Shown here: piece by piece, positions 19,346 to 29,903 of the stretch
Layout of the letters: each line of letters starts with the position of its first letter
How positions within the stretch are numbered: position 1 is the first letter of the stretch
Source of the DNA: Cubamyces lactineus
Lineage: Eukaryota; Basidiomycota; Agaricomycetes; Polyporales; Polyporaceae
Direction: 5' to 3'
Assembly: GCA_022376465.1 (NCBI GenBank)
Contig: JACDTU010000019.1
Location: forward strand, 620,001 to 684,000
DNA: 64,000 bases
Notes under the pieces: generated by a model
Told to the model about the DNA's origin: nothing
Seen by the model: only the letters and a program-made list of their open reading frames with translations
Databases searched by the model: none
Translations under genes and position numbers: made by a program

Positions 19346-22300
19346 GCAGGCAAGCAGACACGACGCCTGACTTGCCCAAGGAACTGCATGTAACTATTGT
19401 AACCAATACAGAGCGGAGACGCAGTGCTCTGCTGATACCCGGTTACATGCAGGTTCAGGACAAAGCCGTCGAAATCAAGGGGCTCATCGACACTGGTGCG
19501 GATGCCGTGATCGTCAATAAAAAGATTGTGGACAAGTACAATCTTCCGACAGTCAGACTACCGAAGACTCTGACTTTCCGGAACGCGGACGATAGCGTTA
19601 ATAGCATGGGAACCATTACCCATCGGGTGGAGGGGACATTTAATCTACACGGGAAGAAGCTCCCAACAAATTGGTATGTGGCCGACATTGGGCGGGACGA
19701 TGTCTTATTCGGCATGCCATGGATCCGCAAGTACAATCCTAATATCGACTGGGAAAGTGGACGCATTACTTTCAAGTCGGATATTATCAAGAAGCAGCAG
19801 CAGATCCATAAATACCAATGCGAGCACGACCCACCCGAAGGGATGCTGTGGAATTTCCCAGTAAAACCTCTAAATCAAGATCTGGTCGTATCGTTCGTAC
19901 GTGCTATACCGGACGAGGACGACGCAGACTCAGACTCCGAAAGGCTTACATTTAATCCTTCGAGGGCCATCGAGCTATGGTACCGCAAGAAGAAAATCCG
20001 AAAGATTAATAAGTCTACGGAGATCGCTATAGCAGCGAAGAAAGACCAGAAGGAGAAGACCTTGGACGAAATCCTACCTGATTTTGTAAAGGACTATCGA
20101 CAGGTCTTTGAGAAAAAGGCAGCAAGTAGATTTCCGCCCTCGAGACCATGGGACCATGCTATCGAATTCAAGAAGGACTTCGACCATCATACCAAGGGGT
20201 CTTGGAGGAAAATCTACCCTCTGACCTATACGGAACGTATAGAACTCGACAAATTCATTGCGGAGAACCTCGAGAAGGGCTACATTCGAAAATCCAAGTC
20301 TCCACTAGCCTCGCCATTTTTCTTTGTCACCAAGAAGGATGGGAGTCTTCGACCTGTTCAAGACTACAGGGCTCTTAACGAGGGGACTATCAAAAACGCA
20401 TATCCCTTGCCGCTCATCAGCGACATCATTGACCGGCTGAAAGGGGCCACAATATTCACCAAGCTCGACGTGCGAGCAGGGTACAATAATGTTCGCATCA
20501 AAGAGGGTGATGAGTGGAAAGCTGCGTTTATAACACCCAGCGGATTGTTCGAACCGACAGTCATGTTTTTTGGTTTGTGCAACGCACCGGCCACATTCCA
20601 GAACATGATGAACGATCTCTTCCGGGACATGCTTCAGGAAGGATGGATGGTCATTTACATGGACGACATCCTGATATTCTCAGACAATGTCGAGGATCAC
20701 CATGAGCGGACGCGAAGAGCTTTACAGCGACTTCAAGACAGTGATCTATTCCTTAAGGCGGAAAAATGCGAATTCGACAGACAAGAAGTCGAATTCCTAG
20801 GATCAATAATCCGGCCAGGAGTAGTCGCTATGGATCCAGTAAAGCTCAAGGCAATTATCGAGTGGGAACCACCGAAAACAGTCAAGCAGGTTCAGGCATT
20901 CCTGGGGTTCGGTAATTTCTACCGACGGTTCATTCGGGATTATTCAAAGATAGTCCGACCCCTCACGGAATTAACCAAGAAGGACCAGCCTTTTCTGTGG
21001 ACCCCTGATTGTCAGAAAGCATTTGACACACTCAAGAAGCGGTTTACTGAAGAACCGATCCTGCAAATCCCGGATCCGGAGAAACCGTTTCAAATTGAGT
21101 GCGATGCTTCCAAGGTCGCAACAGGTGCTGTACTACGACAGCAAGGAGAGGACGGACTATGGCATCCTTGTGCCTATTTGTCCAAGTCCTTTACTCCTGC
21201 AGAACGGAACTATCAGATTTATGATAGGGAATTGCTGGCCATTGTTCGAGCCCTCGAAGCATGGCGGCATTTTTTGCAGGGTTCCCCACACCCTACAGAA
21301 ATTCTATCAGATCACAAAAATCTGACCTACTTCCGTACGGCGCAGAAGTTAAATCGCAGACAAGCACGATGGCATTTATTCCTCTCGGAGTTCAACATCG
21401 TAATCAAGCACCAACCCGGAAAATCCCTCACTCAAGCAGACGCCCTTTCTCGGAGATCAGGGCATGACGGGGGGGAAAATGACAACAAGGACGTCGTAGT
21501 ACTAGGACCAGAACTTTTTGCCAAAGCTGTCAACGTTGAGCTACAAGAGCGCATCCGCGATAGCAAGCTACGGGACAGCTCGGTAGTAGAGTACATTACC
21601 CTAAAAGGAAAGGCTACCAAACGCCCAGAGTTCGGCAAACCAGAAGATTGGTCCGACGACGACGGAATACTCCTGTACAAGAACAGGGTATATGTGCCAC
21701 CAGATAATCAATTGTATCGTGATATAGTCAAGATGCATCACGACGCACCGATTATGGGACACCCAGGAGTCCAGAAAACCTACGATCTGGTTAAACGGGA
21801 ATATATGTGGCCAGGCATGCGGAAATTCATTGCGCAATATGTCAAAGGTTGCGCCGCTTGCCAAACAAGCAAGGTCAATACGCATCCCATTAAACCAGGC
21901 TTAATTCCCATTCAACACAGTGGGGACACTAGGCCTTTCCGGACAATTACCATGGATTATATCACGGATCTACCAGAGTCGGATGGATTCAATGCCATCC
22001 AAGTGGTAGTCGATCATGATGTATCAAAGGCAGCGGTATTTTCCCCTTGCACCAAGAATATTACGGCGGAAGGAGCCATGGATATTCTGCAAAGGGACGT
22101 ATATCGCAGATTCGGACTACCTGCGAAGGTCATCTCGGATCGAGGACCGCAATTCATATCCAAGGCATTCAAAGAACTACACAACAGCCTTGGAATTGAA
22201 ACGGCACTCAGCACGGCCTACCATCCGCAGACAGATGGGGAAACGGAACGAGTCAATCAAGAACTCGACTTAGCACTTCGGCTCTACTGTGCTAACAATC

Positions 22301-22995
22301 CGGAGAACTGGGCCAAATTGCTGCCTCAATTCGAATTCGCGCACAATCAGCGGACACACTCTGTCACGGGAAAATCCCCGTTTGAGCTCCTCTACGGGTT
22401 TCAGCCAGAGGCCGCTGGGACAGTCCGAACCACCCCAAAACATCCAAGTACGGAGCAGAGGCTTCAAAGTCTTCAGGAAGCCAGGGAGAATACAATAGCT
22501 GCGCACGCGCAGGCCGCCGCAGCCATGTCAAGAAGGCTCCCCGCTGCTCAAGTTCCGCTGAAGCTTGGAGACAAGGTTCTTCTCGATACAAAGAACCTCA
22601 GGCTTCCATATGTCTCTAGGAAGTTGATTCCAAAACGAGTGGGACCGTTCGCGATCGTCAAGGTCTTGGGACCGGTTACATTCAAATTAAAACTCCCGGA
22701 GAAATGGAAGATACACCCCGTTTTCCACGCAGCGCTACTTACTCCGTACCACACAACTAAGGAGCACGGACCAGACTACGTCCGACCTCCACCGATTCCC
22801 ACTCCAGAATCAACGGAAGGAGAAGAATGGGAGGTAGAAGCAATCCTAAGCCACCGTACCCGAGGTACCCGAAAACAGTACCTAGTGGCTTGGAAGGGCT
22901 GGCCTGCGTCGGAGAATTCTTGGGAACCAGAAAAACATCTCAAGAATGCGCAGTCGATCTTGCGCAACTATAAGAAGAGGCACAAGTTGTCGTGA
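19342..22995 (+). CDS. Element C pol polyprotein (protease, RT, RNase H, integrase, chromodomain)
   Basis: 1217 pol-specific residues, expressed by -1 frameshifting. The aspartic protease has GLIDTGADAVIVN (about 19480). The RT has [16 protein letters not shown] and intact [11 protein letters not shown] (about 20650-20680). RNase H has IECDASKVATGAVL. The integrase has HHDAPIMGHPG and CAACQ for the zinc finger and [17 protein letters not shown] and TERVNQELD for the D,D-E core. The C-terminal chromodomain has EVEAILSHRT, YLVAWKGW and ENSWEPEKHL; such domains direct integration to modified histones in chromoviruses. No internal stop. The TGA at 22993-22995 is 77 nt before the next ATG. Confidence 0.95.
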   Translation, partial: LGRQADTTPDLPKELHVTIVTNTERRRSALLIPGYMQVQDKAVEIKGLIDTGADAVIVNKKIVDKYNLPTVRLPKTLTFRNADDSVNSMGTITHRVEGTFNLHGKKLPTNWYVADIGRDDVLFGMPWIRKYNPNIDWESGRITFKSDIIKKQQQIHKYQCEHDPPEGMLWNFPVKPLNQDLVVSFVRAIPDEDDADSDSERLTFNPSRAIELWYRKKKIRKINKSTEIAIAAKKDQKEKTLDEILPDFVKDYRQVFEKKAASRFPPSRPWDHAIEFKKDFDHHTKGSWRKIYPLTYTERIELDKFIAENLEKGYIRKSKSPLASPFFFVTKKDGSLRPVQDYRALNEGTIKNAYPLPLISDIIDRLKGATIFTKLDVRAGYNNVRIKEGDEWKAAFITPSGLFEPTVMFFGLCNAPATFQNMMNDLFRDMLQEGWMVIYMDDILIFSDNVEDHHERTRRALQRLQDSDLFLKAEKCEFDRQEVEFLGSIIRPGVVAMDPVKLKAIIEWEPPKTVKQVQAFLGFGNFYRRFIRDYSKIVRPLTELTKKDQPFLWTPDCQKAFDTLKKRFTEEPILQIPDPEKPFQIECDASKVATGAVLRQQGEDGLWHPCAYLSKSFTPAERNYQIYDRELLAIVRALEAWRHFLQGSPHPTEILSDHKNLTYFRTAQKLNRRQARWHLFLSEFNIVIKHQPGKSLTQADALSRRSGHDGGENDNKDVVVLGPELFAKAVNVELQERIRDSKLRDSSVVEYITLKGKATKRPEFGKPEDWSDDDGILLYKNRVYVPPDNQLYRDIVKMHHDAPIMGHPGVQKTYDLVKREYMWPGMRKFIAQYVKGCAACQTSKVNTHPIKPGLIPIQHSGDTRPFRTITMDYITDLPESDGFNAIQVVVDHDVSKAAVFSPCTKNITAEGAMDILQRDVYRRFGLPAKVISDRGPQFISKAFKELHNSLGIETALSTAYHPQTDGETERVNQELDLALRLYCANNPENWAKLLPQFEFAHNQRTHSVTGKSPFELLYGFQPEAAGTVRTTPKHPSTEQRLQSLQEARENTIAAHAQAAAAMSRRLPAAQVPLKLGDKVLLDTKNLRLPYVSRKLIPKRVGPFAIVKVLGPVTFKLKLPEKWKIHPVFHAALLTPYHTTKEHGPDYVRPPPIPTPESTEGEEWEVEAILSHRTRGTRKQYLVAWKGWPASENSWEPEKHLKNAQSILRNYKKRHKLS

Positions 22996-23072
22996 AAGAC
23001 TCAACCCACTGCCCACTCGAACATTTCCTCGAATATTCTCAGATTTTCCAAACAATTTTTCATACTCTCACA

Positions 23073-24365
23073 ATGGTTCACACTCAAACTCGTCTTACTG
23101 GTCGTCGTTTCTCTGAGGCTACTCGTCGCAACATTCCCCGTCCTCCCAACTTCATTCGGGAACGACGGACGGTGTTCTACAACCATCTCCCCCGACACAC
23201 TGTCTCGTGCAACGACGAAGGCACTCTCGCTGATCGTATTGGTTGGGTCATTGTGCACCCCGACCTCTACAGCCATGTCGAGGCCCGGATTGCCCATCTC
23301 CCTGAGGTCAAAGACCTCATCGACGTCTATCGCGCCCTCGCTAGGGCCGCTCCCTCGTACTCGGCTCTCGTCCGATACAACAAGAAGACGTCGGCGCCCA
23401 GATCAGAGAAGAAGAAAGTGGATCAAGTTGCGAGCGAGGCTTACCACGCTGTAATCCAAGGAGCAGAGAAGGTGCTATCTATGCTCGCTAACCCCCAGGT
23501 CGCGGGAGCCCTCTCGGACTTAATGCCCCTGCGCAACCAACACGGCACACATAGCTGGGGGCATGTCTTTTGGCCGCAGCGTCTTGACGACTACCCTCAG
23601 CCTATTGAGGTTGACTCCTCAGATGAGGAAGAGGATGAAGACGAGGTACGCTCCGATAGCGGATGGTCTATTCCCTCGACTGACCCCTGGAAGATTTCCA
23701 CTCCTGACCCCGAGGAGGAAGCTATCAAATGGGGTCTGACAGTTGAAGGGTCGACTCCAACCCTATCTTCCTCGAGCTCCGACTCTTCTTATGAGGAAGT
23801 CGAGTCTTTCGACCCCTTACCTGGGCTTGAACACCTCGAGCTTAGCACGATCGACGAACTCTCTGAAGATGAGTTCCACGAGGCCCTGAAAGTCGCAGTA
23901 AGGGCCCCTTCCCCGCCTCCTCCTCCCCCGACTGCAATCACCAAGCACGTCGAGGAACCCCATGGACGGTGCGGTTTCTTTCGAGGAACCGGAGAAGATC
24001 GTTTCGGTTACATCAACTCTCGAGGCGACATCTTCATGGTCCCTAACAGTTCTTTCGGTATCTCTGACGTTCGGATCATGGTCGCATACCATCTCCGATG
24101 GCCTGAAGCTTCGGTCAGGACCACCCAAGCCGCCTCCCTACTCATCGACGACGTCATCGCCAGACGTGGAAATTACCCCGCCTTCAAGGTCGACGCTGAA
24201 CGCATCGCGACTACTTATCGCGAGGCTTTAGGCATGTCAGCGGCGGAGACTGCTCAATGGGACTGCATTCGAGCAGTAGGTAGCGACGCAGATCTCGTCG
24301 AGATCTCCTTGGACGTCTTCCGTCCGGAGGTCGTCGAGAGAACTAACGCTATCGTTCACCTCTAA
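23073..24365 (+). CDS. Element C 3' ORF, unknown protein
   Basis: A 430-aa ORF after pol and before the PPT. The N-terminal part is basic (TGRRFSEATRRNIPRPPNF), the middle is acidic and Ser-rich (about 23600-23900), then a Pro run (APSPPPPPP). The C-terminal domain looks folded (CGFFRGTGEDRFGYIN, RIMVAYHLRWPEASV and AETAQWDCIRAVG). I do not recognise it. No membrane helix or signal peptide is seen, so it is not an evident envelope protein. Its full-length openness in an element with identical LTRs suggests that it is used. Confidence 0.7.
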   Translation: MVHTQTRLTGRRFSEATRRNIPRPPNFIRERRTVFYNHLPRHTVSCNDEGTLADRIGWVIVHPDLYSHVEARIAHLPEVKDLIDVYRALARAAPSYSALVRYNKKTSAPRSEKKKVDQVASEAYHAVIQGAEKVLSMLANPQVAGALSDLMPLRNQHGTHSWGHVFWPQRLDDYPQPIEVDSSDEEEDEDEVRSDSGWSIPSTDPWKISTPDPEEEAIKWGLTVEGSTPTLSSSSSDSSYEEVESFDPLPGLEHLELSTIDELSEDEFHEALKVAVRAPSPPPPPPTAITKHVEEPHGRCGFFRGTGEDRFGYINSRGDIFMVPNSSFGISDVRIMVAYHLRWPEASVRTTQAASLLIDDVIARRGNYPAFKVDAERIATTYREALGMSAAETAQWDCIRAVGSDADLVEISLDVFRPEVVERTNAIVHL

Positions 24366-24384
24366 AGGTCGAGGACGACCTTCA

Positions 24385-24396
24385 GCGGAGGGGGAG
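24385..24396 (+). other. Polypurine tract of element C
   Basis: GCGGAGGGGGAG, 4 nt before the 3' LTR. Confidence 0.7.
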
Positions 24397-24400
24397 CTGA

Positions 24401-24940
24401 TGTTATGAATGTACGATAGGTATTGCGTCGTCTCAACGAACTAGTGACATTTCTTAGTACTTACTCTGTACGATACGAGTATGGCGAGCTCTGGGATTCT
24501 AGCTACGACTGTATATGGCGGATTCTATGGAACAGTCTTGTGTTGTCTAGGACTTTCTATGCACAGTCACTTCTGCACAGTGCACAGTCGTTCTGCACAG
24601 TGCACAGGCGCTTCTGCGCAGCGCACAGCAGCACTGCCACAGTGTTACTAGGTTCGACTAGCGCTGACTACTACATACCAGAAAGTCCTTGTATACGCTA
24701 GAACATTCCGTCTACAGGCTGATGTACATGTATATAAGAGGCGACGCCATAGAGCGACCCTCAGCTTTCAGTCTCTTCGCGAAATACGACTTTGGTTGCT
24801 CGTTAACTCGCTTTCAACTGCAAATACTACTACGCGCTTATCTTCGACAAGCTAGGGCTAGTAGCTGAATAGATACAAGCTCTCTATTCATTGACGTCTT
24901 AAGGCTTGATAGTTTAAGAGTCACGCTCGAAAGCGTAACA
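24401..24940 (+). repeat. Element C 3' LTR (540 bp)
   Basis: Appears identical to 16033-16572; followed by the second GCTCG. Confidence 0.95.
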
Positions 24941-24945
24941 GCTCG

Positions 24946-25147
24946 CGGACAACTTGGCAGGATAAAGAGGAGCATGAAGACCGTCGCAGAAGCACTGGAC
25001 CATGTCGAAGAAGTTGTCAACGACATAAGGAAAGAGGTTTCTGACATCACCCATCTCTACGAAGACGATGCCGAGCGCATCCTCGAATCGGCACAAGAAG
25101 TCACTGAGTACGCCCGCTCCGTCGAGGCATCGGTTGGTCGATTCTGA
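24946..25147 (+). pseudogene. Element B accessory ORF4, C-terminal fragment (coiled-coil-like)
   Basis: It continues the ORF4 frame after element C and encodes a heptad-like helical region (VAEALDHVEEVVNDIRKEV and ERILESAQEVTEYARSV), ending at TGA 25145-25147. It is separated from its start by the TRIM and element C. Confidence 0.68.
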
Positions 25148-25186
25148 CTCCGCAATGGTCGAGGGCGACGTGGTCTCATTCAACAC

Positions 25187-25822
25187 ATGGAGTCCCCTTC
25201 CTTCACCGTTCGACACCAGCCGTATACTCGCAATCTCATCCCATTGCTCGAACCTCCGTCCGGCGAACAACCCGCCGCGTACCATACCATCCCTGGATCT
25301 TCGCGGGAGGACTACACATACCTACCGCGCGACCACCGCAGCTACACCCGAAGAGCACAAGAGGCGACGATAATACAGCGACGACGCGAACAAGGAGTCG
25401 AATCTCGTGTAGCGCGACGCACGTCGCTGCGGCAAGTACGACCACCAACGCCCTACGCTCCAGAGGTAGCTGGTCCAGCCACCGCCAACCCTGGACCCTC
25501 AGCGCCGGTTCCTCGGATTCCATTTGCAGACGTTCAATTCCGAACACACTCGCTGTCTTACAAACCCGCAACGAGGCCTGCAACCACGGCACCTGCGTAC
25601 CCGGAAGAAGCCCCGGTCATACCGCCACCCCCGTATGGCCAGGCTCTGACGAACAACTCACAGTTCTACCCGAGTTCGCTAGAGGAAGCGACGAGGAACG
25701 CGCACGCAAACACACCCTGGGGGGTACAGGCCCCTGTCGAACTCGCGGACGCTACCATGGACGACCCCGCGCGCGGTCTACAGGGCCCGGACGGGCTCAA
25801 CAATTGCGAATATTATTGGTGA
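25187..25822 (+). CDS. Element B accessory ORF5: proline-rich protein with PPPY motif
   Basis: A 211-aa ORF starting 39 nt after the ORF4 stop and ending 36 nt before the 3' LTR. The composition is rich in Pro, Ala, Thr and Arg and probably disordered. It contains EEAPVIPPPPYGQAL (PPPY near 25630) and several other Tyr-Pro clusters, and a C terminus NNCEYYW. PPxY motifs bind WW domains, for example of Nedd4/Rsp5 ubiquitin ligases; in retroviruses they act as late domains for budding. Whether that applies here is speculation. An overlapping ATG frame at 25155-25373 seems less likely to be coding. Confidence 0.6.
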   Translation: MESPSFTVRHQPYTRNLIPLLEPPSGEQPAAYHTIPGSSREDYTYLPRDHRSYTRRAQEATIIQRRREQGVESRVARRTSLRQVRPPTPYAPEVAGPATANPGPSAPVPRIPFADVQFRTHSLSYKPATRPATTAPAYPEEAPVIPPPPYGQALTNNSQFYPSSLEEATRNAHANTPWGVQAPVELADATMDDPARGLQGPDGLNNCEYYW

Positions 25823-25847
25823 ACGACGAGGTCGTCGTCGACCATAC

Positions 25848-25855
25848 GAAGGGGG
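25848..25855 (+). other. Polypurine tract of element B
   Basis: GAAGGGGG, 3 nt before the 3' LTR. Confidence 0.65.
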
Positions 25856-25858
25856 TAA

Positions 25859-26320
25859 TGTTACGACGGTGCGTGACACGGCCACTGTTACGGTTACGGT
25901 TACGTCTTGGTCTCGTGACTTGTCCTATGCTTATGTACTGTGCTTACGTTCCGGAGGCCGAGCCTGCTGCGGCTTACTCACTGTGTTGTATACTTAGCTC
26001 TACTCTCCCATGCCACGTCAGTGCCACGTCAGTTATTCTCAGGACACGTCACCTTTATTCCCATGTACAGTCAGCCCCAGCTATACTTAGCCGTACTGAA
26101 CATTGATCCGGTCTATTATTAGTCTCGGTCATGTATATATAAGCCGAGGATCTTCTCCGAAGAACCTCAGCTCGATCTGGTTATCTATTGCCTATTCACC
26201 GAACCCCGACTCGCCTCTTCTCAGAAGACCTTCGATCCCTGACTCGCCTCTTCGTTACTCCTCGAGGCGACGTGACCCCTAGCTCAGCCACCGCGTGACC
26301 GATCTAGGCTCGTCATAACA
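25859..26320 (+). repeat. Element B 3' LTR (462 bp)
   Basis: Direct repeat of 8643-9104 with four transitions; followed by the second GGTAC at 26321-26325. Confidence 0.95.
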
Positions 26321-29300
26321 GGTACAGGAGTTGACAACTCCGACGCCGGCGGTCAATCTTGGAGTCAAGGATCTCCGAAATCTCGTACTCCGGTTCTCCG
26401 TCCACCAAGATCGGAGGTGGCGGAGTTTGGACGCGGCCGGGGATGGTGTTCGGAGTTGCAGGCTCGAGTTGCGAGACATGGAAGACAGGGTGTACCGCGC
26501 GCATAGAGTCCGGTAGTCGGAGGGTGAAGGAGTGAGTTCCGACCTGCGCGATGATAGTGAACGGACCTAAGAACTTCTCGGACAACTTTTTGGAAGGGCG
26601 TGTAGTCCGGATGTGCTGAGCTCGGACATAGGCCTGATCTCCGACCTTGAAGTCCGGCGCCGGTAGACGGTGTTTGTCCGCCTGTACTTGGTATCGGGCC
26701 TGGGCTTCGGAGATCTGCTGTTGGAGTTGGGTGTGGAGTTCGTCGAGGTCGACAGCATAGTCGCGAGCTCGAGCGGAGGTGAGGTCCCGCTCGGGGTAGA
26801 CGGAGATGGCGGGGTTGTAGCCCTTGTTCGCGAAGAACGGGGATATACCGGTAGTTGCGGACGGGGCGTTGTTGTACGCGAACTCCGCCAAGGGAAGGAG
26901 TTGGGACCAGTTGTCCTGCTGGTAGTTCGAGTAGATCCGGAGGTACTGTTCGAGGGTCTGGTTAACCCGCTCGGTTTGACCGTCGCCTTCCGGGTGGTAA
27001 CCGGAGGTGAAGTGAAGGCGCATGTCGAGGGCCTTACCGAGGGAGCGGAAGAAGTGAGAGACGAACTCCGAGCCCCGGTCGGAGGTAACGTGCGAGGGAA
27101 CTCCGTGCTTGGAGAACACATGGAGTACGAACAAGTCCGCTAACTCCGAGGCTGTAAGCGTGTCGTGGGTAGGAATGAATATACCTTGCTTAGTGAGCCT
27201 GTCGACTACCACCAAGATCGCGGTGTAGCCAGCGGAGTTCGGGAGTTGCTCGATGAGGTCCATGGAGATGGAGTTCCAGGGTCGCTCGGGGATCGGGAGT
27301 TGCTTCAAAGTACCGTAGGGAAGATGCCAGGGGACTTTAGCTCGCGCACAGGTAGTACAGGACTTACAGTAGTCCCGGACGAAGAGTCGAAGTCCGGGCC
27401 AGGCGTAGTCCCGCAGGACCAGGGCTTGCGTCTTATTCTGTCCCCAGTGTCCGGCAGTAGGATGATCGTGACAAGCTCGGAGTACACGAAGGCGGAGGTC
27501 ACCGGAGTTCGGAACATAGACTCGACCTGAGAGTCGGAGTAGTCCGTCTTCATCGCGGGACCATCGGGAGTTGCCTTTGGAGGCGAGCTTGAGTGCGGCA
27601 GATAGTTCGGGGTCAGGAGTCGGGGTTGCTTGAGCGGACTTGATGTCCGAGAGGAGTTGTTCGGAGTCGAGGATGAAGGAAGCTCGGAGTACGGGGGGTC
27701 GAAGGTAGGTAGCCCGGAGGGACGCGGCGAGCTGCTCCTGGGTGAAAACCGGTCGGTAGTTGTGTGGGTTGACGACAGAGTAGTCACTGCCCCCCTCTTT
27801 TGGGTAGACGTCCCAACGGCGTGTCAGTGCGTCGGGCTTCGCTCCAAGCTTACCTGGCCGGAACCGGACTACGAGGTTGAACTGCGAGAGGAACTCCGAC
27901 CATCGGGCTTGGCGACAGGTTAGCAGCTTTGTAGTCGCGAAGTACACCAAGTTCTTGTGGTCCGTGACAACGTCGATCGGAGTTGCCGAACCTTCGAGGT
28001 AGTGCCGCCAGGTCTTGAAACATTCGAAGATCGTGAGGAGTTCCTTGTCGTGGGTGTCGTAGTTCAACTCCGCGCCGGTCAAGGTGCGGGAGTGGAAAGC
28101 AATGGGGTGGAGTTCACCGGACTCGGTGGTAAGGGAGAGAATGCCGGCAATGGCGTAGTCCGAGGCGTCGGTCTCGACGGTGAGGGGTTGGTCGGGCATC
28201 CAGTGGTGTAGTACCGGAGCTGTCGTGAACGCCTTCTTGAGAGCGTTGAACGAACTCCGACATTCCTCGGAGAAGTGCCAAGGCACGGACTTGCGGGTTA
28301 AGCGGGTCAGCGGTAGTACGATCTCGGAGTAGTTTGGAATAAACCGTCGATAGAAGTTCGCGAACCCCAGGAACGACTGTATGTCGCGGACCTTCCGGGG
28401 TTCGGGCCAATCCAAGATCGCTTTAACCTTCGACTCCGCCATGGTAAGTCCGGTGGGAGAGAGGATGTACCCGAGGTACTCGACGGAGTCCGTGTGGAAC
28501 TCGCACTTGTCAGCGCGGGCATAAAGCCGGTGCTTGCGGAGTCGCCGGAGTACCTCTTTGACGTGCTTGCGGTGTTGCTCGGGGTTGTCGGAGTAGATGA
28601 GGATGTTGTCCAGGTAGACGATGACGCACACATCGAGCATGTCCGCGAAGATGTCATTGACGAACCGCTGAAAGGCAGCGGGCGCGTTAGAAAGTCCGAA
28701 CGGCATGACTAACCATTCGAAGGACCCATAGCAGGTCCGGAACGCGGTCTTCCACTCATCTCCGGGAGCTATGCGGACTAGGTTGTAGGCGTGACGGAGG
28801 TCGATTTTGGTATAGATCCGGGCCTTCCGCGGCGCGTCCAGCAAGTCCGAGACGAGAGGAAGGGGGTAGCGGTCCTTCCGGGTGATCTTATTCAAGCCCC
28901 GGTAGTCCACGCAAAGGCGAAGAGATCCGTCCTTCTTTTTGACGAAGAGGACGGGAGCTCCGCAGGGAGAGTTGGACGGACGTATGAACCCCGATCGGAG
29001 GTTCTCGTCAATATACTCCCGAAGCGTGTCGAGCTCGAGTTTTGAGAGGGAGTAAATAGGTCCGAGTGGCGGAGTAGCCCCTTCTTCCAGGTCGATCTTT
29101 AAGTCGTAGGGGCGATGCTCCGGTAGGATGTCGGCCTTGGTCTTGCTGAAGACGTCCGCAAACTCGTGGTACTCCTCCGGAACTCCGGTGAGGTCCGGGG
29201 GAGAGTCGGAGATGGACAAACTCCGCGCAGTAGCCAAGTCCGGGGTAGACAGGTTCAGGGTATAGCTCGCGGACCCCGGGAGTTTGCAAGCCCGAGCGAA

Positions 29301-29903
29301 AGCAGCAGCGTTCACAAGGGAGATCCGGGGTACGGAGGTCGGAGTAGGAGAAGTCGGTAGTTCCGGAGTAGCCGGAGTAGACGGAGTAGACGGAGTACGC
29401 TCAGCCGGAGCTGGCGGGGGTACCATGGTGTCAGAAACAGGACGCGGCGGGGGTGCGGAACGGAATTGGATGCTGCGCTTCTTCCAGTCAATCAACGGAT
29501 TGTAGGCGGAGAGCCAGCTGTATCCCAGAACGGCAGACACGGACTTGTCGAGCGGAGTAACATAGAAATCTATATTGAGGACTTCTCCAGACGGGAAATG
29601 TACGGGCAGAGTGGTAAACGAAGTAATCAGGTGGTTAGAAGTACCGTCAAAAAGCTGTAGACGGAGCGGGGTTACGGCGGTAGTTGGGAGTTGATACATA
29701 GTCGCGAAATCGGAGTCGATGAAACAATGGGAGGAACCGGAGTCGATAAGGGCGCGGAACGGAGTTGGGATAGGATCGGAGTACAAGTCGAGGAAGAGTG
29801 CATGGGGGTCGGAAAGAGCGGACGCGTTGAGCCTGAGGATCTCCGTACCGGAGGAGTCAACGCGGTCCTCACGGGGTACGGAGTTCGGAGGACCGCGGAC
29901 TAA
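26321..29903 (-). pseudogene. Element A pol, main part; RT active site YLDN, chromodomain cut by element B
   Basis: The frame is entered by -1 shifting from gag at 29903-29909. Protease motif ALIDSGSSHCFIDS (about 29755-29715); RT with KKDGSLRLCVDYRGLN and IVYLDNILIYS, where the expected YLDD has Asn as last residue (codon AAC, 28607-28605); RNase H TVETDASDYAIAGIL; integrase zinc finger HDHPTAGHWG and CTTCARAK; D,D-E in SMDLIEQLP, TSDRGSEF and TERVNQTLE; chromodomain start EYEISEILDSKID. The last residues before 26321 are followed by element B, and the C terminus continues at 8637-8495. Two defects are therefore visible: the lost catalytic Asp and the insertion. Confidence 0.92.

Larger units (their letters stand above)
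16033..24940 (+). mobile_element. Element C: intact Ty3/Gypsy chromovirus with ORF0 and 3' ORF, TSD GCTCG
   Basis: The element is 8908 bp with apparently identical 540-bp LTRs (16033-16572 and 24401-24940; TGTTATGAATG...AGCGTAACA) and GCTCG on both sides (16028-16032 and 24941-24945). Order: LTR, PBS, ORF0, gag, -1 frameshift, pol, a 430-aa ORF, PPT, LTR. All reading frames are open and the RT, RNase H, integrase and chromodomain motifs are intact. This is the youngest autonomous element in the nest and a candidate for current activity. Confidence 0.95.
8643..26320 (+). mobile_element. Element B: Ty3/Gypsy chromovirus with accessory membrane-ORF cassette, TSD GGTAC
   Basis: LTRs of 462 bp (8643-9104 and 25859-26320) begin TGTTACGACGG and end CGTCATAACA. 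GGTAC occurs at 8638-8642 and 26321-26325. The order is LTR, self-priming PBS, gag, -1 frameshift, pol, three small membrane ORFs, two PPPY-containing ORFs, PPT, LTR. Its fourth accessory ORF is interrupted by the TRIM and by element C. Without these it is about 8.2 kb. The two LTRs differ at 4 positions, all transitions. Three in-frame TGA codons in gag and pol make this copy defective. Confidence 0.94.
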
